Source: Anseranas semipalmata (lineage: Eukaryota; Chordata; Aves; Anseriformes; Anseranatidae). Taken from it: a DNA stretch of 64,000 bases. Positions 1-11,150 of the stretch are shown piece by piece. The stretch is from contig VXAA01004298.1 of NCBI GenBank assembly GCA_013399115.1, positions 657,460 through 721,459 on the forward strand. Reading direction: 5' to 3'. Position numbers and translations under genes: made by a program. Under the pieces are notes generated by a model. The model saw only the letters and a program-made list of their open reading frames with translations. It made no database searches and was not told the origin of the DNA. How positions within the stretch are numbered: the stretch's first letter is position 1; each line of letters begins with the position of its first letter.

Positions 1-3000
1 CACCTCAGGTGGTTTGTGGAATCAAAAAGGCAGTTCTTGCAGATGGAAAACTGTCATTACATGAGGACAAGCTGTTTGCTGGGGGGAAATGGAAATATTT
101 TGCTGTCAAACCTGTGAATATTGGAGAGAAAATCTGTCTTCATACATGAATACTCAAAACAGAAGCTGATAGTTTAATAGAGTTCTACTTGAGTGACAGC
201 AGGGCATACCAGAGTGGTCACTGGCCAACTCGTGCTTCAGTTCTTACACAAAGATACAATAAATTTCAGTGAGAGGTTGTATATACAAAAAAAAAAAAAG
301 CCCGCAGTACAGATCTAAAATAGAGATTCTATCAGATAGCCTCAAATAGATCTGGTGAGCTGATCATCAGTGCATGCCTCAGAAATAATGAGTCACCAAG
401 TTGAAGACCCCAACACCACATCTCCCAGAGGAAAAGCACCAACTCTCCCCACGGTATACTCTGGAGTACTTCATTCCAGCTGTGAACTGTCCATCGTTAA
501 TGACCACTGAGGTAGAAAGAACTACAAAGAGGGCATACACACAGGTGGAGAGCTACTAGAGGATGATGTGAAGCTAACGACCCAGGTTTTCCATGTGGAT
601 GCAAAGCAAGGACTTGGGAATACTATCTTTCACCACTGTGTGTTACATATGTGTTTAATCAGTTGGAATGGATCAGTAGAAGATAAAAAACTGTACAAAC
701 GAGAAGTCTTCAATGGTGTAAACATACTGAGTAAGTGCTTTGAGGAATTTTATGAAATCTAGTGCTTGTGCCTAATAACGAATGGTGAGAACACCGCCTG
801 TTTTAGCTTGCTTATTTTAATAAGCTGAGAAGGTTCAGCATAAATACTAACCCTAACAAGTATTTCATCATTTAATATGGAGGCTTACACAAACATCTTT
901 GGAACCTACCTGTTGAAATGGGCTGAATCAAACAATTTCTAAATCATCAACAATTCTCTAGTATGATACAACATTTTCCCATTATTTTTAAGCACCAAGA
1001 CATCTCTTACAATTCAGTAAAGCTGACAGCATGTTTATTTCCCACCATTATGAGATTTAATAGCCTTTTTTCATCACCATTAAAATTCACTCTCACAATC
1101 TATTCCCCAAGTATTTTGCTCCCTCCAGAAATTTCCAATCCCATTACACCTCACTGACGGGTTTCTATCCGAAGGTTCAGATTTGTAAAGCTCGAGAGGA
1201 CATGGGCTCCAGTTTCGAATTTTGCTTTAGGCTCTTATCTAGTATCTGACCAAATGCATCCAAGGAAAAGTCCATTCCTGATGTTTTCTGATTGAACAGA
1301 CTCAGCTGCACAGTTTGCCTTCTTCCAAATATCAGAGCACTTTACTCCAATTTTTATACTTTATCAACTACCGATTTTTCACATTCTAAATTTTCTTTGA
1401 TAGCTATAGCTGTATTACACTTCTAAAGCATGTATTCCACCACAACAAATACCTGTGTGTTAATAAAAGACATCTTCCTTTTCCTAATTGCTCCACTGCA
1501 ATTTTCATTCTGCCATGGGGGACTTCCAGTAGATTGTTAGAGGTACTTTTCGTGATCTGTTGTCAGTGCTCTAAAGCTCTTTATCACAAAATCACAGTAG
1601 TTTTTATCATCTTTGGGGCAATTTATAAAATTCTACAAGCCTACTGTGTGACAATTTAAAATAACATTTCACAAGATTAATCTATAAAAGTGTAAAAAGT
1701 ACACTGTGCTTCTAAAAGGTCAGAGAAGCTTTCCATTAAGCAAATCAATATGGTCACAAACAGATCCTGAAGTCATATTACCATTTTAATTGGCTGGCAT
1801 AGCCTTCTCACAGTTCCACCTCAACGGTGACATTAATTACAACTGTGAGAGTACAAGACTGTGCTAACACAAACTGGAAAATAATTATTACACATTGCCT
1901 GGATATCTTTTGCTACTACACAGACCTATCAAAAGTATTACATTAAGTATCTAACATTGTTTCCCACTCAACAGATTCACCTCTCTCTTTGACTGATTTT
2001 GACTCTCTATTCTTCAGAATGTGATATTAGAAACATCAAACTGAAGCACTCCAAGATGGAGTGGGGGAAAAAAAAAAAAGAAAGGGAAAACGACCACTTC
2101 GAAGCCACAGTATCAAGCAGCACTGAGACTGGCTGGCTAAATGGTGATGAATTTTGTCAGCCTCTTCCTATGGAGATGCCAGGGCAGCTGCCATACTGGT
2201 AGCTGCAGACATTGCTCAGAGCAGAGAAAGAGGACGGCTGCCTGTCCCCATGCCTCCTTCCTGGCTCCTGCAAAACATCAGCCTCATTCCTTCTGCTCTG
2301 GCTCCTCTTCCCAGTTCATTTGCTCTGGCTTCTTTAATAACTCCTTATCACAGCCTCTCTCTAACTCATGTCTGCACTCTTGTGTTTACTTTCCTCTTTA
2401 GCCTTTACACATTTTTTTACCAAGTGAAGTTCCTTCTCAGTCTTATTCAGTTTGTTCCCACTACGTCGCTGGCTCCCAGTTTTTGACACTAGCCATGGTC
2501 TCACTGCTTACTACATCCCACGGTCCTCTAATGCACAAAAAGCTCTGCTTCCTTGGCTGCCACTCCTATATCCTCAGTTTCAAAGTCCCATACATGCCAA
2601 ACTAGTTGCTATTTCTTCCCCCTTCTGCTTGTCCCTCCATTCTACTGTCACCAGTGTTATCCCAACATGCTGCTTCTTTGTCCTTGGTCTGGCTCCAGGC
2701 CATTCTACATTCAGATTAGACATGCCAAGTTCAAATCCACTCAGCTTGATTACCAGCATGAGTGTTGCTGAAAGCATATAAGACATATTTAAGAGCAGCT
2801 GGGGACAACAATTACAAGACAAGTTTGATTTACTCCGTGAGGACAGCATATGTGCCATCTAGTTGGGCCCAGGAGTTATGAGAAGATGGCACTTGCTGAG
2901 CTGCTCGGTGGTTAAGTGCACACAAGCTGGTCAGCACTGCGAGCACCAGCGGGACAGAGCCTGATCTGCAAAGGAAGGGTCTTTAGAGCTTTCAGTCTGC

Positions 3001-3121
3001 CCTGACACATATGCAAAACTCTGATTCTTGTCATAATCTGGCCATATTGGGGCAGATATTTTCATTAATATGTTAAGGCGACAGTAAAATTTCATGCATC
3101 TTCTTGAAAACATGGAAAAAT
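1..3121. other. AT-rich unique DNA, no gene recognised
   Basis: No recognisable coding exon, RNA gene or repeat family was found here. Open frames are short (up to about 110 codons), overlap in several frames and lack recognisable motifs. The only compositional feature is a pyrimidine-rich stretch near 2215-2720, listed separately. A purine run at about 2067-2092 is simple sequence. The region may be intergenic or intronic; the sequence does not decide which. Confidence 0.5.
2215..2720. other. Pyrimidine-rich (CT-skewed) block
   Basis: For about 500 bases the plus strand is strongly enriched in C and T, with many cctc, ttcc and ctct words, unlike the A/T-balanced flanks. The skew removes stop codons and so produces overlapping open frames in two plus frames, which I read as a composition artefact. 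It could be a decayed LTR, an old retroelement read in antisense, or a purine/pyrimidine-skewed transcribed segment. I do not recognise a family. A similar CT-rich block lies near 47990-48600. Confidence 0.4.
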
Positions 3122-3213
3122 GTTACAGAATCCTTTAGGTTGGAAGAGACCTTCAAGATCCCCTAGTCCAACCTATGGCCTAACACTAACAAGTCCTCTA
3201 ACACTAACAAGTT
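3122..3213 (-). mobile_element. CR1 LINE 3' tail fragment, minus strand
   Basis: Read on the minus strand this is the last 90 or so bases of a CR1 element. It holds the conserved block aggttggaagagacctt in reverse orientation, the ctagtccaacct word and the cctaacactaacaagt word that lie just before the CR1 terminus in Galliformes-like copies. The 3' end is at the left, next to acagaatcc, a degraded form of the 8-bp terminal repeat. CR1 copies are usually 5' truncated, so a fragment of this size is normal. The ctaacactaacaagt word occurs twice in tandem (about 3179-3212), a small internal duplication not expected in the consensus. Confidence 0.88.
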
Positions 3214-3440
3214 AAAGCCCAGTAAATTATCTTGAACTTATTTTTAACTGCCATTTATTTATTTATTTTTCTAAAAGAGGTATTTTCCTTCATCTACTTT
3301 ATTAAAAATAGCTGAAATTGTCCAAAATATTTTTAAAAACAGAAGTAGTACATAGCAGTTAACAAGGAAAATTCTCACCCACTGAGTAAATGTGCACAAA
3401 GTTAGGAGAAATTCAAAGGGTTCTGAATATACAACAAGAA

Positions 3441-3484
3441 GTGTGTTTATATATGTATAGATATATGTATGTATACACATACAG
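3441..3484. repeat. TA/TG-rich simple repeat
   Basis: A 44-base low-complexity tract of alternating purine-pyrimidine, with tatatgta, gatatatg and tatgtata words. It is an imperfect (TA)n/(TATG)n microsatellite and is likely polymorphic. Confidence 0.75.
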
Positions 3485-4112
3485 TCTGGTCTATACCTTA
3501 ATTTGAGATATCAACATCTCTATAGTCTACCTTTTTTGGATATGGTATTTGCTTCTGAAATGGAAGTTTAACAATGTCCCACAAACAATTTAATACATTT
3601 AGTAATGACATAAAGTGTATTTTTATACTCGCGTGAAGTTTCTTAATGTTATCAGACACTGAACAAAAACACAGATTAAAAAGTAAAATTGTAATAACCT
3701 TGTATCTGCAGTGTCTGTGCTGGAGAGAGTAGACTATAAATAGAAGGAAAAGGAAGGGTTAGGCATTACAATTCAATTTAGAAAAGAATCTAACTGATAA
3801 TCTGTAGCTGACATTTGAGATTGCAAAGAAGGATCATACAGGACAAAATTATTAAAAAATAAGTTTGGAAGATGAGAAAATGTGTACAGGTGATATGAAC
3901 TGCCAGGAACAAGATGACTGAAAACATCACTGGGCTTATCACATTGACCAAGTAACTTTCATGTTTGATCAGAACTTTGAAGCTTAAGAATTGAAATTCA
4001 GGTTCTGCTATAGCAGATTCTCTCTAACACATACCAAATGCAGCCTTACCAATCAACAGTAGGTTTTTTGTATGAGGTGGTATCTCAGAAAATATTTAGA
4101 AAACAAACTTAC

Positions 4113-4365
4113 CTTTCTGAGAAAAACTGTTACAACCACCCCACTGCCCCGGCCTGTGAAGGCATTAAAATAAGTGTGTAACTTAAGGATATTAGTGATC
4201 TCCTCAGGAGGAATCTGTGCCCGCACAAAGCTCTGTGCCAACCTGCTACAACCAGCAGTGATTTGTTTTGGTGTAAGCAGTGAAAACAAATGTCTTTTTG
4301 CACTTTGGAATTGGATTGAACTTCCTCCATTGTCAAGTAAGCGCTGGCTAATCAGAGAACTTACC
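4113..4365 (-). other. Candidate exon region on minus strand with two strong donors
   Basis: On the minus strand a strong donor, AAAG|GTAAGT, has its last exon base at 4113. A second, CAG|GTAAGT, has its last exon base at 4365. Between them one frame stays open for about 84 codons and runs in frame into the lower donor. A usable acceptor, a pyrimidine-rich stretch ending CTTCACAG, would start a 41-nt exon at 4153. The peptide just before the donor, including GRGSGVVVTVFLRK, is not recognised. Donors this good arise by chance in DNA of this length, so this could be a real exon pair, a lncRNA exon or noise. No function is assigned. Confidence 0.22.
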
Positions 4366-5092
4366 TGCTGTACCATCAAGGCCAAGCACGGGCGTAATCA
4401 AGACATTTTAGGAAAAAAAAAAACATCAGGTATTTCTCTAGTTAAGATGAACAAAATGTAAAAGCTGTATCCCCTCCTCCTAAGATGCAGAACTCTATAC
4501 ATCCAGACAGAAATCCAGGAGAACAGGAGTCAAATTAGTCCCAGTTTTGCTTGGTGAAATACACCATTTTCATGCTTAACTTATTTCTGGTTTGGGCAGT
4601 TTCTGAGAATACTCTCTTTTTAACATGGCTACTGTTTCATCGATAGTCTTCTCTAGTGAAAGATTTTCTGTTTAAACATTACTCTCTTATTTGAAATAAA
4701 ACCCACTTAAGCAGATACGCTGATTCATATAGTTGACATTTTTAATGTAGACTAGGCTAAAAAGAATTTAACTTCACCGACAGCTATTTCTACTGCAATG
4801 CCATTTTCTAATAAATACATGTATTTTGAAGCTAAAACCAAAATCTTCATAGTGAATTAGTCACCAGAGATAGTTACCTAGCTGCAAGAACACAGAAACA
4901 TACTGACATTGGCAAAAAAGCTAAATAGTTCATTAAAATCCAAAGTACATTCAGAAACCTCTCAAATACTTCATGCATTGCTGAATGTACCTAATATAGC
5001 ATGACATTAAACTAACAAAAGAGGTCATTCAAGAGAAAGGAAAAGGAGAAAGAACAGAAATACCCAGAACAGTAAAATAAAAATTTATTTAC

Positions 5093-5163
5093 CAGTCTTA
5101 ACTTCAGCTTGCAAGCTGCATTTCTTTGCTTTTTCACGGTTTGTTTTTAATCTTGCAATATTC
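5093..5163 (-). other. Candidate 71-nt coding exon (coiled-coil-like)
   Basis: On the minus strand an acceptor (tttgatttgatttAG) is followed by 71 nt and a donor (ACTG|GTAAAT). Only one frame is open, the other two having stops, and it gives a highly charged helical peptide ending KTNREKAKKCSLQAEVKT. That composition suits a coiled-coil segment. The flanking introns would be phase 2 at the 5' side and phase 1 at the 3' side. It lies upstream, in the minus sense, of the splice cluster at 4113-4365, so both might belong to one minus-strand gene. The phases do not join directly, and another exon would be needed. I do not recognise the protein. Chance is a real alternative for a frame this short. 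Confidence 0.3.
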
Positions 5164-7122
5164 CTAAATCAAATCAAATTCATAAAGTTTAAGACTGACA
5201 GAGATAAAAACACAGCCACCAATATTACACAGAGGAAAAAAAAAGGGAAAGGGAACATTCTGAATAAAAATATCACAGCTTTTTGTACAATACGAACGTT
5301 TATCCACTGAGCCACATTATTTTATTGTTAGCTGAGTATTATGAAAGGGTTTAATTAACTATTGGCAGAGAAGATCACGCTTCTAGTAATCTAATAAAAA
5401 CAATGCTATAATTGAAATCCCAGTAAGTATTAAAAGAATCAAACTGAAGTTGTGTCCTAAAGCATTAATGGAACTTTGTCACCAAAATTCAGAGAATTAT
5501 ATAATAGCATAATGTAATAATATGTATATTACATAATAATATATAATATATAATAATATGTGAATAAATTATTGTATAGCCATTAGCATTTCTTTTGTTG
5601 AGAGCATTTTTTTACATTGCCTGTGTAAGAGGTAGGCCTCAAGCTGCTCTCATACAGCAATCAGTGTGACACCTTCACTACAAATTAAGTATACTTTGGC
5701 CAGTTAGGTAAGTGTAATTTTTTTAATAAATATTTTTCTGTGAATCTTGATAAAATAACTAGCGCCTAAATCAGAACACTGAGCTTAGCAGACTAATAGA
5801 CTTACATAATGTGTGTACCATCTTCAGGGCACCCTTACCAATTTATGTCTTCAAAAGCCCTTCAAAAGCGTCTTTTTCCCTGTTCTGTGTTCACCTATAT
5901 GTTTCAGCCTAAATTGGGCAATATGCATAATTAAATTCACCTTCATGCAGAAGTTAATCTTGGTAGAGTTATATCTGGTACAGGCAGCAGTCTCCAGGGC
6001 TGGGTTGACCCTTCACCTGCACGAGTTTCAAGAGCTTTGCTGTGTATAGGACATCCACAGGACTATGGATGAGGTGAGTGATGTGGAGATCTGAGAGCCT
6101 GTCTTGTAAGACTACATAATATACAGTAGGATAACAAACCACAATATGAATAAGCATCCTGGGTCTTAGCCCCAAGCAGAGAGAACAGCCATTTACATTG
6201 AAGGACCATCCACTGCTTATTCCATGGAACATTTATTTTGTTCATCCATCTCATGAGTACACGAAAGGCTGAATCAATCAAACCTATGCAGAGCTGTATT
6301 ATTGATTAAAGCTTGCTTTTAGTACAGAACTCAAACCTGACCACTTAATGAAGTTTTGCCATAATCTCTCAAACAATACAAAAATCTTATTCTCTTTTTT
6401 TATTGAGTTGCACACGTGAAATAATCACAGATATAGCCTGATGCTCCCCTTGTTACAAACTGTACTCTTCCAGGCGTCTACTTGTGCTGGAATTCTACTA
6501 TTAAAAATCCAAGCAGAGAAATGTCCTGCAAGATTTGTTAATGGCTATGTAATCACTAAATGACATCTGGAGGGAAAAAAATGTGACTTGCTCCACAGGA
6601 CTTCTGATGACTTCCTCTCTTCCAGCCACTTCGCAGTCTGAAATTAAGCTAACAATATAGCAGTTCCTTTTCACATTGAGGAAAAAAAGAAAGAAAGAGT
6701 TGACTGAAAAATACTTTTTCCTCTGTGGGCAGCTATTCTACTGTTAAATCCTATTTCTCATAATGCTATAAAATTTCTGTAAATTATTATGTGAATTCCT
6801 ACCTAAAATGCAGTAATGGACATGTTTTCTGTGTGACAGCAGATCTGCATAATCCAAAGAAATTTACCACGTCCTGATTCAGCACAGCTAAGCTCTTAAG
6901 TAACATTAATTTTATTAACATTGCATGTGTGAAACATTTTATGAATGTATTAAAAAAAGATGAATTTCTCAATTACTTTGTGGAAGGTATCTAACTTGTC
7001 TGTCTCTGACCAAAAGTAACTCAGCTTGGTATTTCTTTCAGTCTGATATTTCTGTGAGTTATGCATTTCAGAAGCAGTACATACACAGTGATTTCCTACA
7101 ATTATTTTATGTGAAACTGATA
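5164..7122. other. AT-rich unique DNA
   Basis: No gene or repeat family is recognised apart from the AT tract at 5496-5575. Isolated donor-like words on the plus strand at 5708 and 6076 are not paired with open exons. Confidence 0.45.
5496..5575. repeat. AT-rich low-complexity tract
   Basis: About 80 bases are almost entirely A and T, with repeated ataata, taatat and tatata words. It is a degenerate (TAA)n/(TA)n sequence that could melt or form hairpins easily. There is no evidence of function. Confidence 0.75.
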
Positions 7123-7193
7123 CTAATCCAATTGAAGTCAATGGAATTATTTCCACTGACTCCTGCTAACACTCATCTGTGCCCTAGATTCTT
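7123..7193. repeat. Ancient palindromic (MITE-like) repeat copy
   Basis: The segment carries ccaattgaagtcaatggaat followed by a degraded second arm ending near gccctagatt. The phrase gaagtcaatgg, followed by a region related to the reverse complement of the same phrase, is typical of an old, high-copy amniote repeat that I remember from turtle, crocodilian and bird DNA. Several related copies occur in this window (11.1, 13.5, 34.5, 46.2 and 47.8 kb). I cannot give a database family name. Confidence 0.55.
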
Positions 7194-10100
7194 AACTAGC
7201 CAAAGGAGGAGTCTTTCTGTGTACTGAATAAATGGATTCAAAGAGTAAAATAATCTGCTTTCAATATTTATTATATTAACAATTTGGCTCTGCCTTTCAT
7301 CAATGGATTAAAAACAAATTTAAGGTACCGCCACTAAGTTACCTTAAGACGTAAGGGTACTACATCAGGAAGAACCTAAAATAGGATAATACTTAGCAGA
7401 CTTGCTTTCTCCAGACCATTTAGCAAGACTTTTTCATAAGCGCAGATTCCTATCAATTAGGCTTTTATCAAAAGCATGCAGCCTAATTTAGATAAGCACA
7501 CTACCATTATATTTTGCTCAGAAAGGGATAATCAACTATCACTACAATAGCTATCACAGTTTTTAGTCTGGTAACTTCTGGGCTTTGTGTGAACCACTGC
7601 TATACTAATAACACTGTAACACACTAATACACTGTATCTGGAAAGTGGAAGTGCTGATCACAAAGAGCTTTACCCTAAATATTTTCAGAAAGAGTAAAAA
7701 AAAAAAAAATACGGGACACATTTCACTATTTGGTGACTGAGTAAGACAATGTTTTAATCATGTGCCTGTGTTTCTAGGATACTTGCCAACCTCTTTGTGG
7801 CTTTTTTATACTAAGGTGACTGAGTTCTTGTAGGTGTTCTGGCTGGAATAAGCCACCAACTCGGGATATTCTACGACTCCCTGAGCTTTCAGATGGGATT
7901 TATATACAAGCCAGCAGAGGGGAGCACGCAAGCCACGTGAAGCATCATTCCAGAGAAAAATCACTCCTTCTTCTGCAGCAGATTAAAAGCCTCAGCAGCT
8001 GATGGCCGCAAAGGAGGCTGAAAGGAGCAGAGCAGGTGCAGAAGTGAACTGCTAGCTCGGAGGGACAAAGTCACGTATGGGGGTGGCCCATGAAGAATGG
8101 GCATAGGAAGCAGGGAAAAAGGGTGGCCTGTCCTGAGCACAGCTCGTACAGGCAGCAGGTGCTGAAGGGGGGAAAGAAAGGCCATCCGGAGAGGGTAACG
8201 TGGGAAGGACATGTATCCCCTCTCTTAGCTCTGCTTCAAAAGGGGAAGCTCTGAAGTCTGGGCTTAGATTACCCCTGTGTGTTTTGTTTTTACATATAAA
8301 CGAACTCACAGGTAGAACAAATGAAAATACACTCATCGTGGAATAAACAGAGCCTAGAGCTCCAAGGGACCTTCAGAGGTCCTTCTGTCCATCCTCTGCA
8401 GGAAGGTGGGAACAACTGCCCCCAAGCAGGGTCGCTCTTCCCTGTTCTTACAGGCTTCTGCGACAGCCACTCAACTCGAGGCAGATTAGCTGAGTGCTTG
8501 TTCATCCCTGCTGAAACACTAACACCTCCTCCTAGAATGGGATCTTGCATATAATATTACAATAATCCTAATCTCATACTTAATGGAGAGTAGAATTGCT
8601 TTTTCATCTATGACAACCAATCCAATTTGCACATTTTAAATTTGCAAGAATTATTGGCTGGAGGGTGCTGTATCAAAGTTTACAAAATTAGTGGGTGTTG
8701 ATCAAGTATTATTGCTGCAAGAAGAAGTTATGGTCTTGCACCAAAACAGAGAAATAAATGAGTGTATGGGGAATTAGGTGCAGGGCTGTGGGTACTGGGA
8801 ACAGGCCTACTGTTAAATAGCAGACAAGAAAGCCTGGCTTTTCAGATCCCAGAAACTAGTTCCCAAAAGAGTTATAAGTAAGAGAAACAAGAGGGTTGGA
8901 TAACAACTTGCCTGATGGAGAAGACTTAGGACAAAATGAAGATAATCTCCTTTCTACACTTCCAGAACTCATTGCTCTATCAACCTTACCAGTGAAAGTT
9001 ACTTAAAGTGCTAACACCTTTCTCACAGCTTTCCCAGCTCAGCAGAGATGATTAAAAATTCATCCAGCCCCAGAGCTGAAAAATGTGCACAGATTTTAAT
9101 GGGCCTTTCAGATGAATGAGTTGCATGTGCACACTGGTGTAGACAATCACTGTGAAGAAATGATCAAAAAACGGTCACTGTATAGAGTAACTCCTCATAA
9201 AAGGTTTTGTTGTTTTGTATTAAATAATAAAATGTTAGTGATGTGGGGGAAAAAAAAAAAGGTTTTCCTAAAAGAAAGCATTATTTTCTTACGTTAATTA
9301 CAGAAGGTACAAATATTGGTATGGAAAAGATGTCCTTCAGCTGTGACTGAACATATATAAAAGAAGGAAATGATGGAGAACAAGAGAAAACACGTGTTAT
9401 CAAAAGAACAGAGATGTCCCTGGACCTCTAAAGCACTTTGCTAGAACTGAGAGAGACAGAGGCATGAAGGAGACAGGAGAGATAATGTCACATCCACAGT
9501 CCCAAAGTGAGAGGCCTTTTATCACCAACTTCTGCAAAAAATAAAGATGAGATAAAACTGAAATGCTCCTCTACCTAGAAAAAAAATTTACACTGTCTGG
9601 ATTTTTCAAATAATCTGACTTGCAAATTGCCTAGAAAAATTGAAGTTGGATACTCAATTCCTAAGTTAAATCCCACAAAATTGGTATCTGGGATTGGTCT
9701 GTTTTTCTCATTTGCATTCAGTTCGACTGCCACAATGAAGTAGAAGAGATAAAACAACAGTACAAAGAACAAAAATTGTTTTCTGCAGCAATTCTGCAGA
9801 GGATTTTCTTTTCTTTCCTACTCCCTCCTGAAATAACATAATGTATGTGACATATGTAGAATTCTTGTAGAGGCATTTTGGTCTGAATAAATTTAACTCT
9901 CCTATGAAGTGTAACATCAAAACCAATGAAAAGTAGCAGGCTCTACTAAGATAAAATGTAACTCTGCCACCTCCATGCACAAGGACTGCTCCCCAAAAAC
10001 ACATGCTCACAATTAGAAAGTGAAGACGTTACCTTTTAGAAAATTAGGTACCATTTTGCTGTTTGCTGTAAAGGGCGGGAAAGTGCAAGTAAGGAAATAG

Positions 10101-10194
10101 CCCGACTAAATTTCTTGTGTTCCAACCAATATTGGTAAATAATTCCCTATCTGTGGCCTGCATGTCAGCAAGTCATTATTTGGAAGTATTTGGG
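7194..10194. other. Unique DNA, no gene recognised
   Basis: No coding exon is supported. The segment at about 7960-8230 is a little richer in G and purines, which gives shadow open frames on the minus strand. A possible old CR1 piece at 8355-8500 is listed separately. Words near 9430-9500, including aaagcactttgct, faintly resemble a MIR-type SINE but are not enough for a call. Confidence 0.45.
8355..8500 (-). mobile_element. Possible divergent CR1 tail, minus strand
   Basis: The words gggaccttcagaggtcctt and ctgtccatcctctgc follow the order of the reversed CR1 3' tail (gggacct...gaggtcatctagtccaaccc...ctgc) but with many differences. Downstream sequence to about 8500 matches only vaguely. 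If real, this is an older CR1 subfamily than those at 3.1 and 10.2 kb. It could also be a chance resemblance in moderately GC-rich DNA. Confidence 0.4.
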
Positions 10195-10749
10195 GTTGAC
10201 TCCCCCTGTACTCGGCTCTGGTGAGGCCGCACCTCGAGTCCTGTGTTCAGTTTTGGGCCCCTCACTACAGGAAGGACATCGAGGTGCTGGAGCGGGTCCA
10301 GAGAAGGACAACGAAGCTGGTGAGGGGTCTGGAGAACAAGTCCTACAAGGAGCGGCTGAGGGAGCTGGGGTTGTTCAGCCTGGAGAAGAGGAGGCTCAGG
10401 GATGACCTTATCGCTGTCTACAGGTACCTTAAAGGAGGCTGTAGCGAGGTGGGGATTGGTCTGTTCTCCTACGTGTCAGGTGATAGGACGAGGGGAAATG
10501 GGCTTAATTGCACCAGGGGAGGTTTAGGTTGGGTGTTAGGAAAAAATTCTTTACTGAAAGGGTTGTGAAGTATTGGAACAGGCTGCCCGGGGAAGTGGTT
10601 GAGTCACCATCCCTGGAGGTATTCAAGAGACATTTGGATGTAGAGCTTAGTGATATGGTTTAGTGGAGGACTTGGTAGTGTTAGGTCATACGTTGGAATA
10701 GGTGATCTTGGAGGTCTCTTCCAACCTAAATGATTCTGTGATCCTGTGA
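10195..10749 (+). mobile_element. CR1 LINE, 5'-truncated 3' end
   Basis: This is a 555-base, 5'-truncated copy of a CR1 non-LTR retrotransposon. It carries the last part of ORF2 (C-terminal to the RT catalytic core), a stop codon, a short 3' UTR with the conserved block ggaggtctcttccaacctaa, and two near-identical terminal 8-mers (attctgtg at 10733 and atcctgtg at 10741). CR1 typically ends in such 8-bp repeats rather than poly(A). The GC content and CpGs of this copy contrast sharply with its flanks. The translated product is close to the consensus, so the insertion is comparatively young but clearly dead. CR1 is the dominant avian LINE, and this is the main evidence for a bird. Confidence 0.97.
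10197..10663 (+). pseudogene. CR1 ORF2 C-terminal fragment with frameshift
   Basis: The frame open from 10221 encodes the familiar CR1 segment containing [17 protein letters not shown] and [19 protein letters not shown], which follows the RT domain. Collinearity with the consensus breaks at about 10506-10508, where a single base appears to be missing in cttaattgcacc. Downstream the family peptide continues in another frame (for example [17 protein letters not shown]) and ends at the TAG at 10661-10663. With the N-terminal endonuclease and RT core missing and a frameshift present, the copy cannot encode active protein. The family role is target-primed reverse transcription of its own RNA. Confidence 0.92.
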
Positions 10750-11068
10750 CATGTCAGACTTTTCTGGATATTACTGAACCCAAGAATCCCACGATCTGTG
10801 TCTGGGTTTTCATTTGCTAGATAACTTCTCTGCATCACATTGTGTGTATGACTAGCTGTGCTTACAAATCAAAATTCTGTCTTTAAAACTGTGTTCTAAT
10901 GTTTGCTCAACTTCTGTTTCCATGGACATCCCTTGGTACTGACATTCCTGATCCAGAATATTTATGAAGAGTTAATAGAAAAACGAGCTAGTGCAGTCAA
11001 ACGCATAATCATGGTGCAATTCAAGTGAATTCATGGGAAATGCTCAGCAGGACTGACCGTTTCATTTA

Positions 11069-11150
11069 AGGCCCTGATCCTGCATGATTAAAGGTAATGG
11101 GATCTTTGTCATTGACTTTCAATGAACATTGCAAGGAGCCCCCAGGTGGC
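11069..11150. repeat. Ancient palindromic repeat copy
   Basis: The segment starts aggccctgatcctgcatgat and contains cattgactttcaatgaacat. These are the hallmark phrases ('ggccctgatcctgca', 'cattgacttcaatgg') of an old amniote interspersed repeat with inverted symmetry. The copy is decayed, and the right arm is only partly preserved. It is related in type to the copies at 7.1, 13.5, 34.5, 46.2 and 47.8 kb. Confidence 0.68.

Larger units (their letters stand above)
3214..5092. other. AT-rich DNA with minus-strand splice-like signals
   Basis: Apart from the simple repeat at 3441-3484 and the splice-signal cluster at 4113-4365 (separate entries), nothing is recognised. Several good minus-strand donor-like sites occur between 4030 and 4365, which is denser than elsewhere in the window. 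Confidence 0.4.

Noticed and set aside
2141..2486. Overlapping open frames in two plus frames
   Set aside because: Explained by pyrimidine skew. Two overlapping frames open together argue for composition over coding.
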